NCBI RefSeq assembly: GCF_024347475.1
Contig: NZ_AP025488.1
Location: 930,001 to 994,000 of the forward strand
Length of the DNA stretch: 64,000 nt
From: Vibrio fortis
GTDB lineage: Bacteria > Pseudomonadota > Gammaproteobacteria > Enterobacterales > Vibrionaceae
Reading direction: 5' to 3'
Notes under the pieces: generated by a model
Told to the model about the DNA's origin: nothing
What the model saw: the letters and a program-made list of their open reading frames with translations, nothing else
The model's database searches: none
Part shown: positions 25,340-34,696 of the stretch, piece after piece
How positions within the stretch are numbered: position 1 is the stretch's first letter
Layout: each line of letters opens with the position of its first letter
Translations under genes and position numbers: made by a program

Positions 25340-26344
25340 TTAGGTATGTTTCTCTTTCTTAATCAGCTGCCTGGGCTTGAATAGTTCTGGCCAGTACATT
25401 TTCACATAGCCACCAGATACCCAGATAACCAGAATCGTTGCCACGGTAAGCTCAAAGAAGCCAAAGTTGTGCAGCCAGTACCATTGTGGGAACTCAGAAC
25501 CAAAGAAATCAGTCAGTCGATGCATTGCGACAGCGCTAATAACTGAAGGGAAGGTTACAGCTGCAATGGAGGGCTGGAATTTAAGTCGCATCAATCGGAT
25601 GTAGCATAGGTAAATCAGCAGCGTCATTGTAATGGCAATTCCAGCCAAAGCGCCGGTTAAAATTGGGTCAGGCGATGGGAAATTAACCAAGTAGGCTGCG
25701 AGCGACAAGTTAACAGGTGCTGCCATGATCGCCAGCGTTGGGCGAGCTCTTCTAGGGAGATTCCCCTCAAACACCAAGCGATATAACACCACTGGTAGCA
25801 TGAAGAAATAGATACCAATACAAGTAGCGGCAAGTGTTTCAGAAAATACCGTGTGTCCAAACTGGGTACCCGCTAATGAACTGCTAATTAACCCTACTGG
25901 GTACAAGAACCAGCTTGGTACGATGTTGGACATTTTGAAGTTGATGATTTGGAAGCTAAAGAACAACACCATCATAGTAAAATGAAGCAATAGGGCACAG
26001 AACCAGATAGGGTAGGCGATGATGGGGGATATCTCGGCGAGATAGTCGCACAGGATCAATAGTGCCATGCTCATCGGTGCCATCAAGCTGCCACTTAGCG
26101 GGTGGCGGATGTCGTTAATGAAGGTATTAAAACTAGTGAGATAGCGAAGTAAAACAGGCAGTAGCAGCAATGCGCCAAGTGAAGCAAGGTAGGGGCGAAT
26201 GACTTCACCAACTCCTGGGATATATAAAGCCCATGCTTGTCCTAATCCTATAACACCAAGTGCTAAAGACGCCTGAGATGGTGGCACATTCTTTACTTGG
26301 GTTAATCTTTTCCAGTTCAACGACTTGCTCCAACTTGCTATCAA
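25340..26344 (-). CDS. TDT/SLAC1-type transporter (TehA family)
   Basis: A 334-residue inner-membrane protein with ten predicted helices and short loops. Landmarks such as SLALGVIGLGQAW in the first helix, RYLTSFNTFINDIRHPLSG, and FELTVATILVIWVSGGYV place it in the tellurite-resistance/dicarboxylate (TDT) family, which also includes plant SLAC1 anion channels. The substrate is not evident; C4-dicarboxylates, sulfite or small anions are options in the family. The start here is a TTG without a clear ribosome site, so it is less certain. Confidence 0.72.
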   Translation of the reverse strand: MIASWSKSLNWKRLTQVKNVPPSQASLALGVIGLGQAWALYIPGVGEVIRPYLASLGALLLLPVLLRYLTSFNTFINDIRHPLSGSLMAPMSMALLILCDYLAEISPIIAYPIWFCALLLHFTMMVLFFSFQIINFKMSNIVPSWFLYPVGLISSSLAGTQFGHTVFSETLAATCIGIYFFMLPVVLYRLVFEGNLPRRARPTLAIMAAPVNLSLAAYLVNFPSPDPILTGALAGIAITMTLLIYLCYIRLMRLKFQPSIAAVTFPSVISAVAMHRLTDFFGSEFPQWYWLHNFGFFELTVATILVIWVSGGYVKMYWPELFKPRQLIKKEKHT

Positions 26345-26521
26345 ATAATAGATTTTTTGCTCTAATTTGAGCCTAAAATCGTGCCATCAATAGTTGTTGA
26401 GGGCACTCAATAAAATTTGAATGGATGATAGCAAGTTTAACGTTTGCTTTTTTGATTTTGATACGGAATCGGGACATTAAGCACGTTGAATGTGTGCTTT
26501 TGTTCTATGAGTTATTTGTTA

Positions 26522-27928
26522 TTAACGTACTTCCTCTTGCTGAGGGAGATCTTGCTGTCTTAGCTTGTCGTTTTTGAGTGTTCGGTTAAGCAGTTGGCTA
26601 TAGATTGGTTGGCCACCTAACATTTGTGCAATGATCACAGCACCTAAACAAGTGATGATCAGTGGTAAGATCAGGTAGTAGTTATTTGTCATTTCGATGA
26701 CCAATAAAATGCCCGTAATCGGGGCTCGAACTGTAGCCGCGAATAACGCACCCATACCCGCAATCGCGAACATTCCTGGTTCGATGTGAAGGCCCGGTAA
26801 TAGTGCTGCAGCGGTAAGCCCAAAGGCATAGCCAAAGAGTGTCCCTAAAGCGAGCATTGGAGCAAAGATACCGCCAGGTGCACCTGAACCGAAACAGAGT
26901 AACGTCGTGAGTACACGACCTAAAAAGATCAGGAGTAATATGTTTGCGCTGTAGTTGCCATTGGTGACGTTAGGGATGATACCAATACCACCGCCAGTGA
27001 GTTCAGGAATGTAGAGAAGCAATAAGCCAAAACAGCCACCAAGTAATGTCCCCGTTGCCAAGTAGCGTTTTCGATCGTTCTTGTGTATTGCGACAAACAT
27101 GTCTTGTGAAAGGGTGATCAGTTTATTGAAAACGACCCCAAAAAGCCCAAATAACACACCTAACAATAAGAACAACCATAGAGCATTCAGTTCGGGTGGC
27201 TGATATTGAGGCATAGTAATAACAGCCGATTGACCGTTGATTGAACGAAAGACAATATTGGCTGAAACGGCAGAAATGATCACAGCTTTAATCGAAATGA
27301 GGGAGTAGCGAAACTGAGGTCGCATCTCTTCAACAACAAACATTATCCCGGCTAACGGTGCATTGAATGCGGCTGCTAAACCGCCGGCGGCACCAGAGGC
27401 TAACAAAGAGTGTCGACTGTCATCATCTTTTACTCGAAAGATGTCGGTAACCATTCGGCCGATACTTCCGCCCATTTGCACAGTCGGTCCTTCACGGCCT
27501 AACACCATACCTGAGCCTAGTGCGCCCATACCGCCGAAGAATTTGACAGGTAGCACTCGCCACCATCGAACGGGACGCATTCCATCCATCGCACCTTCAA
27601 TTTCAGGGATGCCTGATCCTGCAGCCTCTGGAGCAAAGCGATGCACAAGGAAATAACCAATAAAAGCAAAAGCCGCACTAATAAGAAAAGCCGCTAACCA
27701 AAGTGGTAAATAGCTACCTATTTCATCTTTCAGCCAGTCGGTACGTGTCTCTGTGATGAAATGAATCGCAACCTCGAAATAAGTACCAACAACTCCTGCG
27801 AGTACACCTACGATACAGGAAAGAAACAGAACTGAGGCGGGCGTTTTATCTCTAGAGAGAAATTGGCTAATAGCCCCCCTTGGCATTTTTGCTAAAAGGG
27901 ACTGCTTAATTTTCTCTCTGTTGGTCAT
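26522..27928 (-). CDS. clcA: ClcA, H+/Cl- exchange transporter
   Basis: A 468-residue CLC-type antiporter in the inner membrane that exchanges two chloride ions for one proton, used in extreme acid resistance. The three ion-pathway motifs are intact: GSGIPEIEG, GREGPTVQMGG with the gating glutamate, and GAPGGIFAPMLALG. The outer gating and proton glutamates of the E. coli type are expected; only the first is directly read here. No CBS domains are attached, as usual for ClcA. Vibrio cholerae has a clcA on chromosome 2. Confidence 0.9.
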   Translation of the reverse strand: MTNREKIKQSLLAKMPRGAISQFLSRDKTPASVLFLSCIVGVLAGVVGTYFEVAIHFITETRTDWLKDEIGSYLPLWLAAFLISAAFAFIGYFLVHRFAPEAAGSGIPEIEGAMDGMRPVRWWRVLPVKFFGGMGALGSGMVLGREGPTVQMGGSIGRMVTDIFRVKDDDSRHSLLASGAAGGLAAAFNAPLAGIMFVVEEMRPQFRYSLISIKAVIISAVSANIVFRSINGQSAVITMPQYQPPELNALWLFLLLGVLFGLFGVVFNKLITLSQDMFVAIHKNDRKRYLATGTLLGGCFGLLLLYIPELTGGGIGIIPNVTNGNYSANILLLIFLGRVLTTLLCFGSGAPGGIFAPMLALGTLFGYAFGLTAAALLPGLHIEPGMFAIAGMGALFAATVRAPITGILLVIEMTNNYYLILPLIITCLGAVIIAQMLGGQPIYSQLLNRTLKNDKLRQQDLPQQEEVR

Positions 27929-28129
27929 TGAAGGTAGGTTCCTGAGCTGATGAGATGGGACTGCAGTAAATTATACGCTTCCGATGAATATGCTATAGCT
28001 GCAAAGATGCAAAGTTGAATTTCATTTATGAAAATAGTTTATTACATTAATGAGGTGTATGGACAATATAGTGGAATCGCCGTCACAATTTTGCTCGATT
28101 TATTTTAGGCAACTTGAATAACCCTGAAA

Positions 28130-28264
28130 ATGAACCATAGTAAAAGTGTAAAGCAACATAACGAACCGCAAGGAGAAGTGAGGTTTTACACACAATTTGG
28201 ATGGATTCGAAAACAAAATTCTAATTCCTCGTTAAATGTTCAGGTCGATGACAAGACTTCCTGA
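28130..28264 (+). CDS. possible 44-residue protein
   Basis: A frame from ATG to TGA encoding a polar peptide (opening MNHSKSVKQHNEPQGEVRFY) with no membrane segment and no family I know. The ribosome site is weak. A hairpin follows 30 bases after the stop, which is mild support. Confidence 0.22.
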   Translation: MNHSKSVKQHNEPQGEVRFYTQFGWIRKQNSNSSLNVQVDDKTS

Positions 28265-28294
28265 TTCGCGAACTCACGATTGAGTAACGAGGGT

Positions 28295-28319
28295 AAGGCG
28301 CGCTACCGAAGTGCGCCTT
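28295..28319. terminator. GC-rich hairpin, possible terminator
   Basis: AAGGCGC and GCGCCTT pair around an 11-base loop. The T-tract is poor on either strand. Confidence 0.4.
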
Positions 28320-28495
28320 TAGTCTATCTGGAACCGCATAAATTCTTTCTATTGCTCTATGTTGTCTCGTCATCTTCTGGCTCGCATGTACGTGCTCCCT
28401 TTAAAACGACCTCAATTCCTTTTCTGGCGGCATCAATACAATGCGGACAAACCTTTGATATTCGGTATATACTCCTAAAAAAAGGAGAATGAACT

Positions 28496-29479
28496 ATGAC
28501 GAACAGAGTTCCGACCAATATTATTACGGGCTTTCTCGGCGTGGGTAAAACGACCGCGATTTTAAACTTGTTGAAGAACAAACCTGAGAACGAAAACTGG
28601 GCAGTATTGGTTAACGAATTTGGCGAAATTGGTATTGATGGCGCGCTAATGACAGATCAAGGTGCGTTGATTAAAGAGGTACCTGGTGGGTGCATGTGCT
28701 GTACTGCTGGCGTTCCTATGTCTGTTGGTATCAATGCATTACTTCGTCAAAAGCCTGATCGTCTTCTTATCGAGCCGACTGGCTTAGGGCACCCTAAACA
28801 AGTGATTGCGACATTAACCTCAGAGCAATACACACCGTATGTGGATCTCAAGGCGACACTAGGTTTGGTTGACCCTCGTTATCTCTCAGATGAAAAGTAC
28901 ACATCAAATCAAAACTTCAACGACCAGTTGGATAGCGCAGATGTGATCATCGGTACCAAAGTGGATCTTGTGCACTCTGAAGATATCGACACCTTCAATG
29001 ACTGGGTGACTAATCAAACTCCGGCTAAGGTATTCCATAAACTCATTCATGATGGCGAAGTGCCGCTTGAAGTTTTGGATATTGAACGTGTTCGTGGTGG
29101 CGCATCGTTTGGAATTGAAGCGCATCATCATGACCATGCCGAACAAGAGCCTCAGTTCGAACTTCCACCGGGCGAAGATTTCATTCGTAAAGAGAACAAA
29201 GGACAAGGCTATTTTAGCTGTGGTTGGTTATTTGGTGCCGAACACAAGTTTGATTTCGACCAACTGTTTTCTATGCTCTCTGCCCTACAAGCTGAAAGAG
29301 TAAAAGCCGTGGTGAATACCGACCAGGGCTGCTTTGCATTTAATGTTGCGAACCAAGTGGTATCGGTTCATGAAATTAGCTTAGATGGCTTTGAATCCCG
29401 CCTAGAAGTGATTGATTCGCAACTCATGCCATGGGCAGACCTTGAACAGGTATTGCTCAAACTTTGTGGCCTGAAGTAA
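28496..29479 (+). CDS. COG0523 family GTPase (YjiA/CobW type)
   Basis: A 327-residue cytoplasmic G3E GTPase likely to act in metal handling. Walker A is GFLGVGKTT, the metal-binding CxCC motif is GCMCC near residue 64, Walker B region is LLIEPTGLGHP, and the base-specificity motif is TKVD. A His-rich linker (AHHHDHAEQE) leads to the CobW C-terminal domain. The family includes zinc chaperones and nitrile hydratase or cobalamin helpers. No Zur box was found upstream, so a zinc role is only possible. AAAGGAG precedes the ATG. Confidence 0.85.
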   Translation: MTNRVPTNIITGFLGVGKTTAILNLLKNKPENENWAVLVNEFGEIGIDGALMTDQGALIKEVPGGCMCCTAGVPMSVGINALLRQKPDRLLIEPTGLGHPKQVIATLTSEQYTPYVDLKATLGLVDPRYLSDEKYTSNQNFNDQLDSADVIIGTKVDLVHSEDIDTFNDWVTNQTPAKVFHKLIHDGEVPLEVLDIERVRGGASFGIEAHHHDHAEQEPQFELPPGEDFIRKENKGQGYFSCGWLFGAEHKFDFDQLFSMLSALQAERVKAVVNTDQGCFAFNVANQVVSVHEISLDGFESRLEVIDSQLMPWADLEQVLLKLCGLK

Positions 29480-29487
29480 TAAAAGAG

Positions 29488-29520
29488 GGCACTTGTTGGG
29501 CTTTAAACTCAATAAGTGCC
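29488..29520 (+). terminator. hairpin after the GTPase gene
   Basis: GGCACTTGTTG pairs with CAATAAGTGCC with one bulged mismatch; no strong T-tract, so efficiency is uncertain. Confidence 0.45.
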
Positions 29521-29638
29521 ATTTAGAGTGACAAAATTTGCGTTATATCACGATAAATGTGAGATAAATCACTCTAATTACTTTATAGTGCTCGGCTGAA
29601 ATAAAAATGTAGGCTGTCTGCTTAAGGAACTCGTAACA

Positions 29639-30925
29639 ATGTCATTTTCCTCTCAAGGTTTTGCTCCTGAACTCGTAAAAGCGCTGACTGAGTGTGGTTA
29701 TGAAAAACTCACACCTATTCAACAAAAAGCGATCCCAATGGCGCGTAAAGGCCATGATATTTTTGCTACGGCACAAACGGGTACGGGCAAAACAGCTGCG
29801 TTTTCATTACCTGTCATTCAGCACCTATTGAACAGTGGGAACAAAGCATCACGCGGTACGGCTCGTGCTTTAATCCTTGCTCCAACACGTGAGCTTGTTG
29901 CTCAAATCGCACAAAACATCAAAGACTACGTTAAGTACACAGAACTCAGCGTGGCAGCGGTTTATGGTGGCAACAAGATGTCATCACAGGTTCGTCAGCT
30001 AGATCTAGGTGTCGATATTCTTGTTGCAACACCAGGCCGTCTAGAAGAGCATCTGGAAGAGGGCAATGTCTCTATTTCTAATCTTGAGTTCTTAGTTTTT
30101 GATGAAGCTGACCGTATTCTTGATATGGGCTTTATCAATGCTGTCCGTAAGATCATGATGGATGTTGAAACATCACCTCAAATTATGATGTTCTCAGCAA
30201 CGACTTCAACGCAACTAAACCAACTTTCTGTTGATATTCTACGTAAGCCAAAGCGCATTAGCGTTGAGCGTGAAAACTCAACTGCAGCAACTGTGGGTCA
30301 CGTGGTTTACCCAGTAGACCAAGAGCGTAAAACAGAGCTGCTATCAGAACTGATTGGTCGTAAAAACTGGCGCCAAGTTCTTGTGTTTGTGAACTACAAA
30401 GAGACAGCAAACGAGGTTGTAAAAGAGCTTAAACTTGATGGCATCAAAGCTGTACTTTGTCATGGCGATAAAGCACAAAGTGCGCGTCGTCGTGCTCTGG
30501 ATGACTTTAAAGAAGGTAAAGCGCGTGTGATGGTAGCAACAGACGTTGCGGCTCGCGGTCTAGATATCGAAGACTTACCACACGTAATCAACTACGACAT
30601 GCCATTCCTTGCAGAGGACTACGTTCACCGAATTGGTCGTACTGGTCGCGCCGGTAAACAAGGTCACGCAGTTTCGTTTGTAAACCGTGAAGAAGAGCTG
30701 ACGGTTGTACAGGTAGAGAAGCTAATCCAACAGCGTATTCGCCGCGTTGAGCAGCCGGGCTATGAGCCTAAAAAACGTGATGCTTACATCGAGAAGCTAA
30801 ACACCAAGTCGGCTTACAAGAACCGCCAAGGTCGCAAAAATAACGCGAACGAAGAAAAGCCAGATCAAGCGAATGCTGAGCGCCGTCTAGCAATGATGAA
30901 GCGTATCAAGAACCGCCGTAAGTAA
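29639..30925 (+). CDS. DEAD-box RNA helicase, RhlE type
   Basis: A 428-residue ATP-dependent RNA helicase. All core motifs are present in order: Q motif (GYEKLTPIQQKAIP), I (AQTGTGKT), Ia (PTRELVAQ), II (DEAD), III (SATT), IV (LVFVNYKET), V (ATDVAARGLD) and VI (HRIGRTGRAG). The C-terminal 60 residues are basic (KNRQGRKNNANEEK, then MKRIKNRRK), as in RhlE-like helicases that work on ribosome assembly or mRNA decay. The exact cellular role is not given by sequence. A terminator follows. Confidence 0.9.
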   Translation: MSFSSQGFAPELVKALTECGYEKLTPIQQKAIPMARKGHDIFATAQTGTGKTAAFSLPVIQHLLNSGNKASRGTARALILAPTRELVAQIAQNIKDYVKYTELSVAAVYGGNKMSSQVRQLDLGVDILVATPGRLEEHLEEGNVSISNLEFLVFDEADRILDMGFINAVRKIMMDVETSPQIMMFSATTSTQLNQLSVDILRKPKRISVERENSTAATVGHVVYPVDQERKTELLSELIGRKNWRQVLVFVNYKETANEVVKELKLDGIKAVLCHGDKAQSARRRALDDFKEGKARVMVATDVAARGLDIEDLPHVINYDMPFLAEDYVHRIGRTGRAGKQGHAVSFVNREEELTVVQVEKLIQQRIRRVEQPGYEPKKRDAYIEKLNTKSAYKNRQGRKNNANEEKPDQANAERRLAMMKRIKNRRK

Positions 30926-30942
30926 ATTGCGCTGGTGATGCG

Positions 30943-30976
30943 AAAAGAGCCACTGTAATGTGGCTCTTTTACGTTT
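30943..30976 (+). terminator. intrinsic terminator after the helicase gene
   Basis: AAAAGAGCCAC and GTGGCTCTTTT form a stem with a six-base loop ending in T-rich sequence. Confidence 0.8.
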
Positions 30977-31128
30977 TAAGAGCTGTTAAATTTATAAAGA
31001 GCGATAGTGTATGTAAATATTAACGCTGCTTATGCCACCATCGATATTTCAATAGTCACGACTTTCAATACGCTGATTCTAAATCAGAACAGTCAGTTTT
31101 ATTTAATACAAAGCAATAAGGTAACAAT

Positions 31129-31749
31129 ATGGATAGCGCGCTACTTTTGGCTTTCATCCCCACATTTTTCTTTGTCTCAATCACTCCTGGGATGTGCATG
31201 ACATTAGCGCTCACACTCGGTATGAGTATTGGTTATCGTCGCACGTTATGGATGATGGCGGGCGAACTGGTTGGCGTGGGTGTGGTATCAGTCGCTGCGG
31301 TATTGGGTATCGCTTCTATCATGCTGAACTACCCATGGTTGTTTACTGGGTTTAAGTTCGTTGGTGCAGCGTATCTGTTTTACCTTGGTGTTCAAATGTG
31401 GCGCTCAAAGGGAAAATTGGCCATCAGCACAGACAGCCAAAGCCAAGCGACAGGTAATGATTGGGACTTGGTTGTTCAAGGTTTCGTCACTGCCATCGCG
31501 AATCCAAAAGGATGGGCATTCATGATTTCTCTATTGCCGCCTTTCATCAACAGCTCTAAAGCGTTAGTGCCTCAGTTGTCTATTCTGGTCTCTATTATCT
31601 TGGTATCAGAATTTGTCTGTATGACGCTATACGCAACGGGCGGAAAGAGTTTGAAGCATCTCTTGGGACAAGCAGACAATGTTCGCTTGATGAACCGTAT
31701 TGCTGGAACCTTGATGATGGGTGTCGGCGTGTGGTTGTTTGTGAGTTGA
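31129..31749 (+). CDS. LysE/RhtB family exporter
   Basis: A 206-residue inner-membrane protein with six predicted helices. The family signature appears near the N-terminus as FVSITPGMCMTLALTLGMSIGYR, and a second hallmark is the loop TAIANPKGWAFMISLLPPF. Members export amino acids such as homoserine, threonine or lysine, or related metabolites. The substrate cannot be inferred here. It is a single gene bounded by terminators. Confidence 0.85.
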   Translation: MDSALLLAFIPTFFFVSITPGMCMTLALTLGMSIGYRRTLWMMAGELVGVGVVSVAAVLGIASIMLNYPWLFTGFKFVGAAYLFYLGVQMWRSKGKLAISTDSQSQATGNDWDLVVQGFVTAIANPKGWAFMISLLPPFINSSKALVPQLSILVSIILVSEFVCMTLYATGGKSLKHLLGQADNVRLMNRIAGTLMMGVGVWLFVS

Positions 31750-31770
31750 TATTGTAGATTTCATAATTAG

Positions 31771-31804
31771 AAAGGGCGATGGATTCATTATCCATCGCCC
31801 TTTT
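31771..31804. terminator. bidirectional terminator
   Basis: AAAGGGCGATGGAT and ATCCATCGCCCTTT are perfect arms with a five-base loop between convergent lysE-like and PhoX-like genes. Confidence 0.85.
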
Positions 31805-31827
31805 GCTTTTAGGTCAGTGGTATAGCG

Positions 31828-33852
31828 TTAAACCGCAATTTCACCACCGTCTTCACGACGGATTACCACTGTTGCTGCTCTTGGGCGAACCTTGCCTTTT
31901 GTTTCGGCGGTTGCATCGTCAGACATTGGCCAGTTTGCTGGGTGCTGAATGTTCACAAACAGAGATTTGTAATCAGGGCTAATGGTAAAGCCTGTTACTT
32001 CACAACCATTTGGACCAACAAAGAAGCGCTTCAATTGGTTTTGGTTTTCAGCACTGATAACGGCAGGGTCACCATTATCATCCGTTAACTGAGATGGAAC
32101 AACGGCTAACATTTGGTCGTTGGTGTACTGAGTGACTTCGTCGGCACCGTTATCGGTTTGAATCCACAGAATACCACGGCCATCAAAAGCTAAGCCATCA
32201 GGGCTCGCGAATTGGTTGATGTCGTTGAGGCCAGAGCGATTGATCTTTGGATCCGACACTGCTGGCGAACCAAACACAAAAATATCCCATTGGAACGCAT
32301 CCGCCGTTTTGCCTTCATCCCAACGGATCACATGTCCAAACTTGTTGTTAATGCGAGGGTTGGCTGAGTTCGCTTCTTTACGTTTGGTGTTGTTGGTTAG
32401 AGTTAGGTAAGCCGTGCCTGTCATTGGGTCAACGGCACACCACTCAGGGCGATCCATCGGTGTTGCACCAACCAAGTCAGCAGCGCCTGCTGTGTTCACA
32501 ATCAGCTCAGCTTGAGAGTTGAATGTGTCAGACAGTTTGCCACCTTTCGCCGCCATGCTATCTAGCGTTAATGGAAGCCATGAGCCTGTACCATCTTCAT
32601 TGAATCGAGCCACATATAATGTGCCTTTATCCATGTATTTGTCGCCAGCAACAAGTCGGTTTTCTGGCTTCGCATCTTTTGGATCCCATTTCGCATCAGA
32701 TACGAACTTGTAGAGATACTCGAAGCGAGAGTCGTGACCAGAATAGAACACAACAGGTTGGCCTTCGGTAAGCTTGCCAAATGTACAACCTTCATGGCGG
32801 AAGCAGCCTAATGCTGTACGTTTTTTTGCACGTGAATTGGCGGTGTATGGGTCAATCTCAACGATGTAACCGTGGCCATGAGCTTCATTACGGTAGTCGT
32901 CTTTCGCGGACTTACCATTAGGTGTTACGTCGAAGCGCGAAAACTCATCCAATCGCTCTTCTGAATTGCCAGCAAGTGTATCCCAGCCATAGCGTGTTTT
33001 GTCTGTTGAGATACCAATACGCTCTTGCGCTGTGGTCGTTTGACCTTTGTTAACAAAGTAGCCTGGCCAGTTCTCTTCACACGTTAGATATGTTCCCCAA
33101 GGTGTGTAGCCGTTACCACAGTTGTTTAATGTTCCACGAGCTTGGCTGCCATCGGGAGAGTATTTGGTTTTCACTAACTCTGTGTGAGCAACAGGACCAG
33201 AAAGATCCATGGTAGTCGAACCTGTGTAGCGGCGGTTGAGTGGATCGTTATCGACCATCACCCACTGATTACCTTCAAGCTTAACGCGAACGACACTCAC
33301 ACCGTGCGCGTTGATCTCTTTACGCACTTCATCGGTGCTGGTACGAGCGCCATCTTGATAGGTCGGTCCGTTAGGGTGCAGCGCCTTTTGGTCGATGTAT
33401 TCGTGGTTGATAACCAGCAGGCCATCATTATTGTTACCGTCTAGCGGGAAGAAATGCATGCCATCATGGTGCATGCCTAAGGCGTTTGCTTGGTCATCGC
33501 CAGTGTTCTTGCCATCTTCACGCCATGCCTTACCTTGTGCGTTCAGTGGTGTACCCCATGGGACAAGTACTTGTGCTACGTAACCTTTAGGTACAACGAC
33601 ACTGTCAGTCAGAGATCCTTTTACAGATTCAAAAGCAAGCTGTGCGCTGCTCTTTGCTGATGACGCCTGAGATGCAGCTGCAGCTGGTGCACTGTGGCCT
33701 GCTAAGCCGAAAGCACCAAATGCCGTCATTGCACTGATACCCAAACCACCTTTAAGAATGCTACGGCGAGATAGGCTCGCTTCTAGTACTTCTTCGAAGG
33801 GTTTGTTATCACTATTGTTAAAGCGACGGCTATCGAATGTTTCCTTGCTCAT
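31828..33852 (-). CDS. PhoX family phosphatase (DUF839)
   Basis: A 674-residue exported phosphatase with a Tat signal (SRRSILKGGLGISAMTAFGAF, near residues 28-48) preceded by a hydrophilic N-terminus. The PhoX family uses calcium and iron cofactors to release phosphate from organic esters. Family landmarks here are GTYLTCEENWPGYF, YGWDTLAGN, EAHGHGYIVEIDP, AFDGRGILWIQTDNG and the C-terminal FTISPDYKSLFVNIQHP. The metal ligands are consistent with, but not proven by, this reading. I did not find a clear Pho box upstream, only TGTCA-type half sites. Confidence 0.87.
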   Translation of the reverse strand: MSKETFDSRRFNNSDNKPFEEVLEASLSRRSILKGGLGISAMTAFGAFGLAGHSAPAAAASQASSAKSSAQLAFESVKGSLTDSVVVPKGYVAQVLVPWGTPLNAQGKAWREDGKNTGDDQANALGMHHDGMHFFPLDGNNNDGLLVINHEYIDQKALHPNGPTYQDGARTSTDEVRKEINAHGVSVVRVKLEGNQWVMVDNDPLNRRYTGSTTMDLSGPVAHTELVKTKYSPDGSQARGTLNNCGNGYTPWGTYLTCEENWPGYFVNKGQTTTAQERIGISTDKTRYGWDTLAGNSEERLDEFSRFDVTPNGKSAKDDYRNEAHGHGYIVEIDPYTANSRAKKRTALGCFRHEGCTFGKLTEGQPVVFYSGHDSRFEYLYKFVSDAKWDPKDAKPENRLVAGDKYMDKGTLYVARFNEDGTGSWLPLTLDSMAAKGGKLSDTFNSQAELIVNTAGAADLVGATPMDRPEWCAVDPMTGTAYLTLTNNTKRKEANSANPRINNKFGHVIRWDEGKTADAFQWDIFVFGSPAVSDPKINRSGLNDINQFASPDGLAFDGRGILWIQTDNGADEVTQYTNDQMLAVVPSQLTDDNGDPAVISAENQNQLKRFFVGPNGCEVTGFTISPDYKSLFVNIQHPANWPMSDDATAETKGKVRPRAATVVIRREDGGEIAV

Positions 33853-34089
33853 GAACTTACTTCCTATTGAGTTTGAGATGGTTATTAGAGTAATAGTGTC
33901 AATACGAGGCTAATCCTGATGGAAGTAAGTGACATATTTTTATAAATTATATTAAGGTTTTGTTGCTGTAGCACGATTCTTACGCTTTTGGGCTCAATGC
34001 CTTATAAATCTCTTTGGAATTAGTGGGCAACTGTGTATAAATGCTTATATCCCCATGAGTAATGGGCGACATCATAAAGAGAGAATGCT

Positions 34090-34428
34090 ATGAAATTAGA
34101 TAAAATCGAAAACAAGAACCGTCGTCTACGTAAAAAACTATACCTAGGCGAATTCGCTATTCTGGGTTTTGAAGTGAGCTGTACTACATCTATTACTGAC
34201 TTCGACCAGTACGATGTGTTCATCGATGAGTTTATTGATTTTATCGATGGTATCGGTTTGTGCTTTGGTGGTGGTGGTCTTGAGCTATTTGAAGGCTTTG
34301 TTTGCGCAACGGAACGCTACCGTTCGGTAACAGAAGCAGAACAGTTGCAAGTAGCACAATGGCTTGAAGCTCGTGCAGAAGTGAGCAAAGTTGAAGTGAG
34401 CGAATTAGTAGACGCGAACTACCTATAA
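34090..34428 (+). CDS. yggL: YggL family ribosome-associated protein
   Basis: A 112-residue cytoplasmic protein of the DUF469 family. The motif RRLRKKLYLGEFAILGFEV and the Gly-rich segment LCFGGGGLELFEGFV are the family landmarks. Homologues bind the 50S ribosomal subunit. It is acidic at the centre (DEFIDFID) and basic at the N-terminus. It stands alone, with a GAGA-rich ribosome site before the ATG and a strong terminator after it. Confidence 0.85.
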   Translation: MKLDKIENKNRRLRKKLYLGEFAILGFEVSCTTSITDFDQYDVFIDEFIDFIDGIGLCFGGGGLELFEGFVCATERYRSVTEAEQLQVAQWLEARAEVSKVEVSELVDANYL

Positions 34429-34479
34429 CTTCGCAAAGCTTTTAACATTCAATGGAATGTGGAAGCCAACAAGATTAAT

Positions 34480-34512
34480 CAAGGCCCAGTGTTTATTCAC
34501 TGGGCCTTTTTG
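34480..34512 (+). terminator. intrinsic terminator after yggL
   Basis: AAGGCCCAGTG and CACTGGGCCTT with a six-base loop and a run of T. Confidence 0.85.
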
Positions 34513-34696
34513 TTAGTGATTCTGCAGGTCCTATTTTACGAGTGAGAGAAAACCAACAAACTTGTGAGACTTTTATGAGAATTGAATGAAATCGCTGATA
34601 GATCTCATTGCCATCCTATTTATCAATACCTTGGTCGATGACCATTTTTGATAAAGGCATAACTCGCTCGATGAGTGAAAATAGGATGGAATCATT

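Larger units (their letters stand above)
27929..28495. other. 567-base interval between clcA and the GTPase gene
   Basis: It holds a possible 44-residue frame (28130-28264), a GC-rich hairpin (28295-28319), and a short antisense Cys-rich frame (28357-28461). Nothing else is recognisable. Confidence 0.4.

Noticed and set aside
33853..34089. Possible Pho box upstream of the PhoX-type gene
   Set aside because: Only isolated TGTCA-like half sites are present; the tandem spacing is missing.
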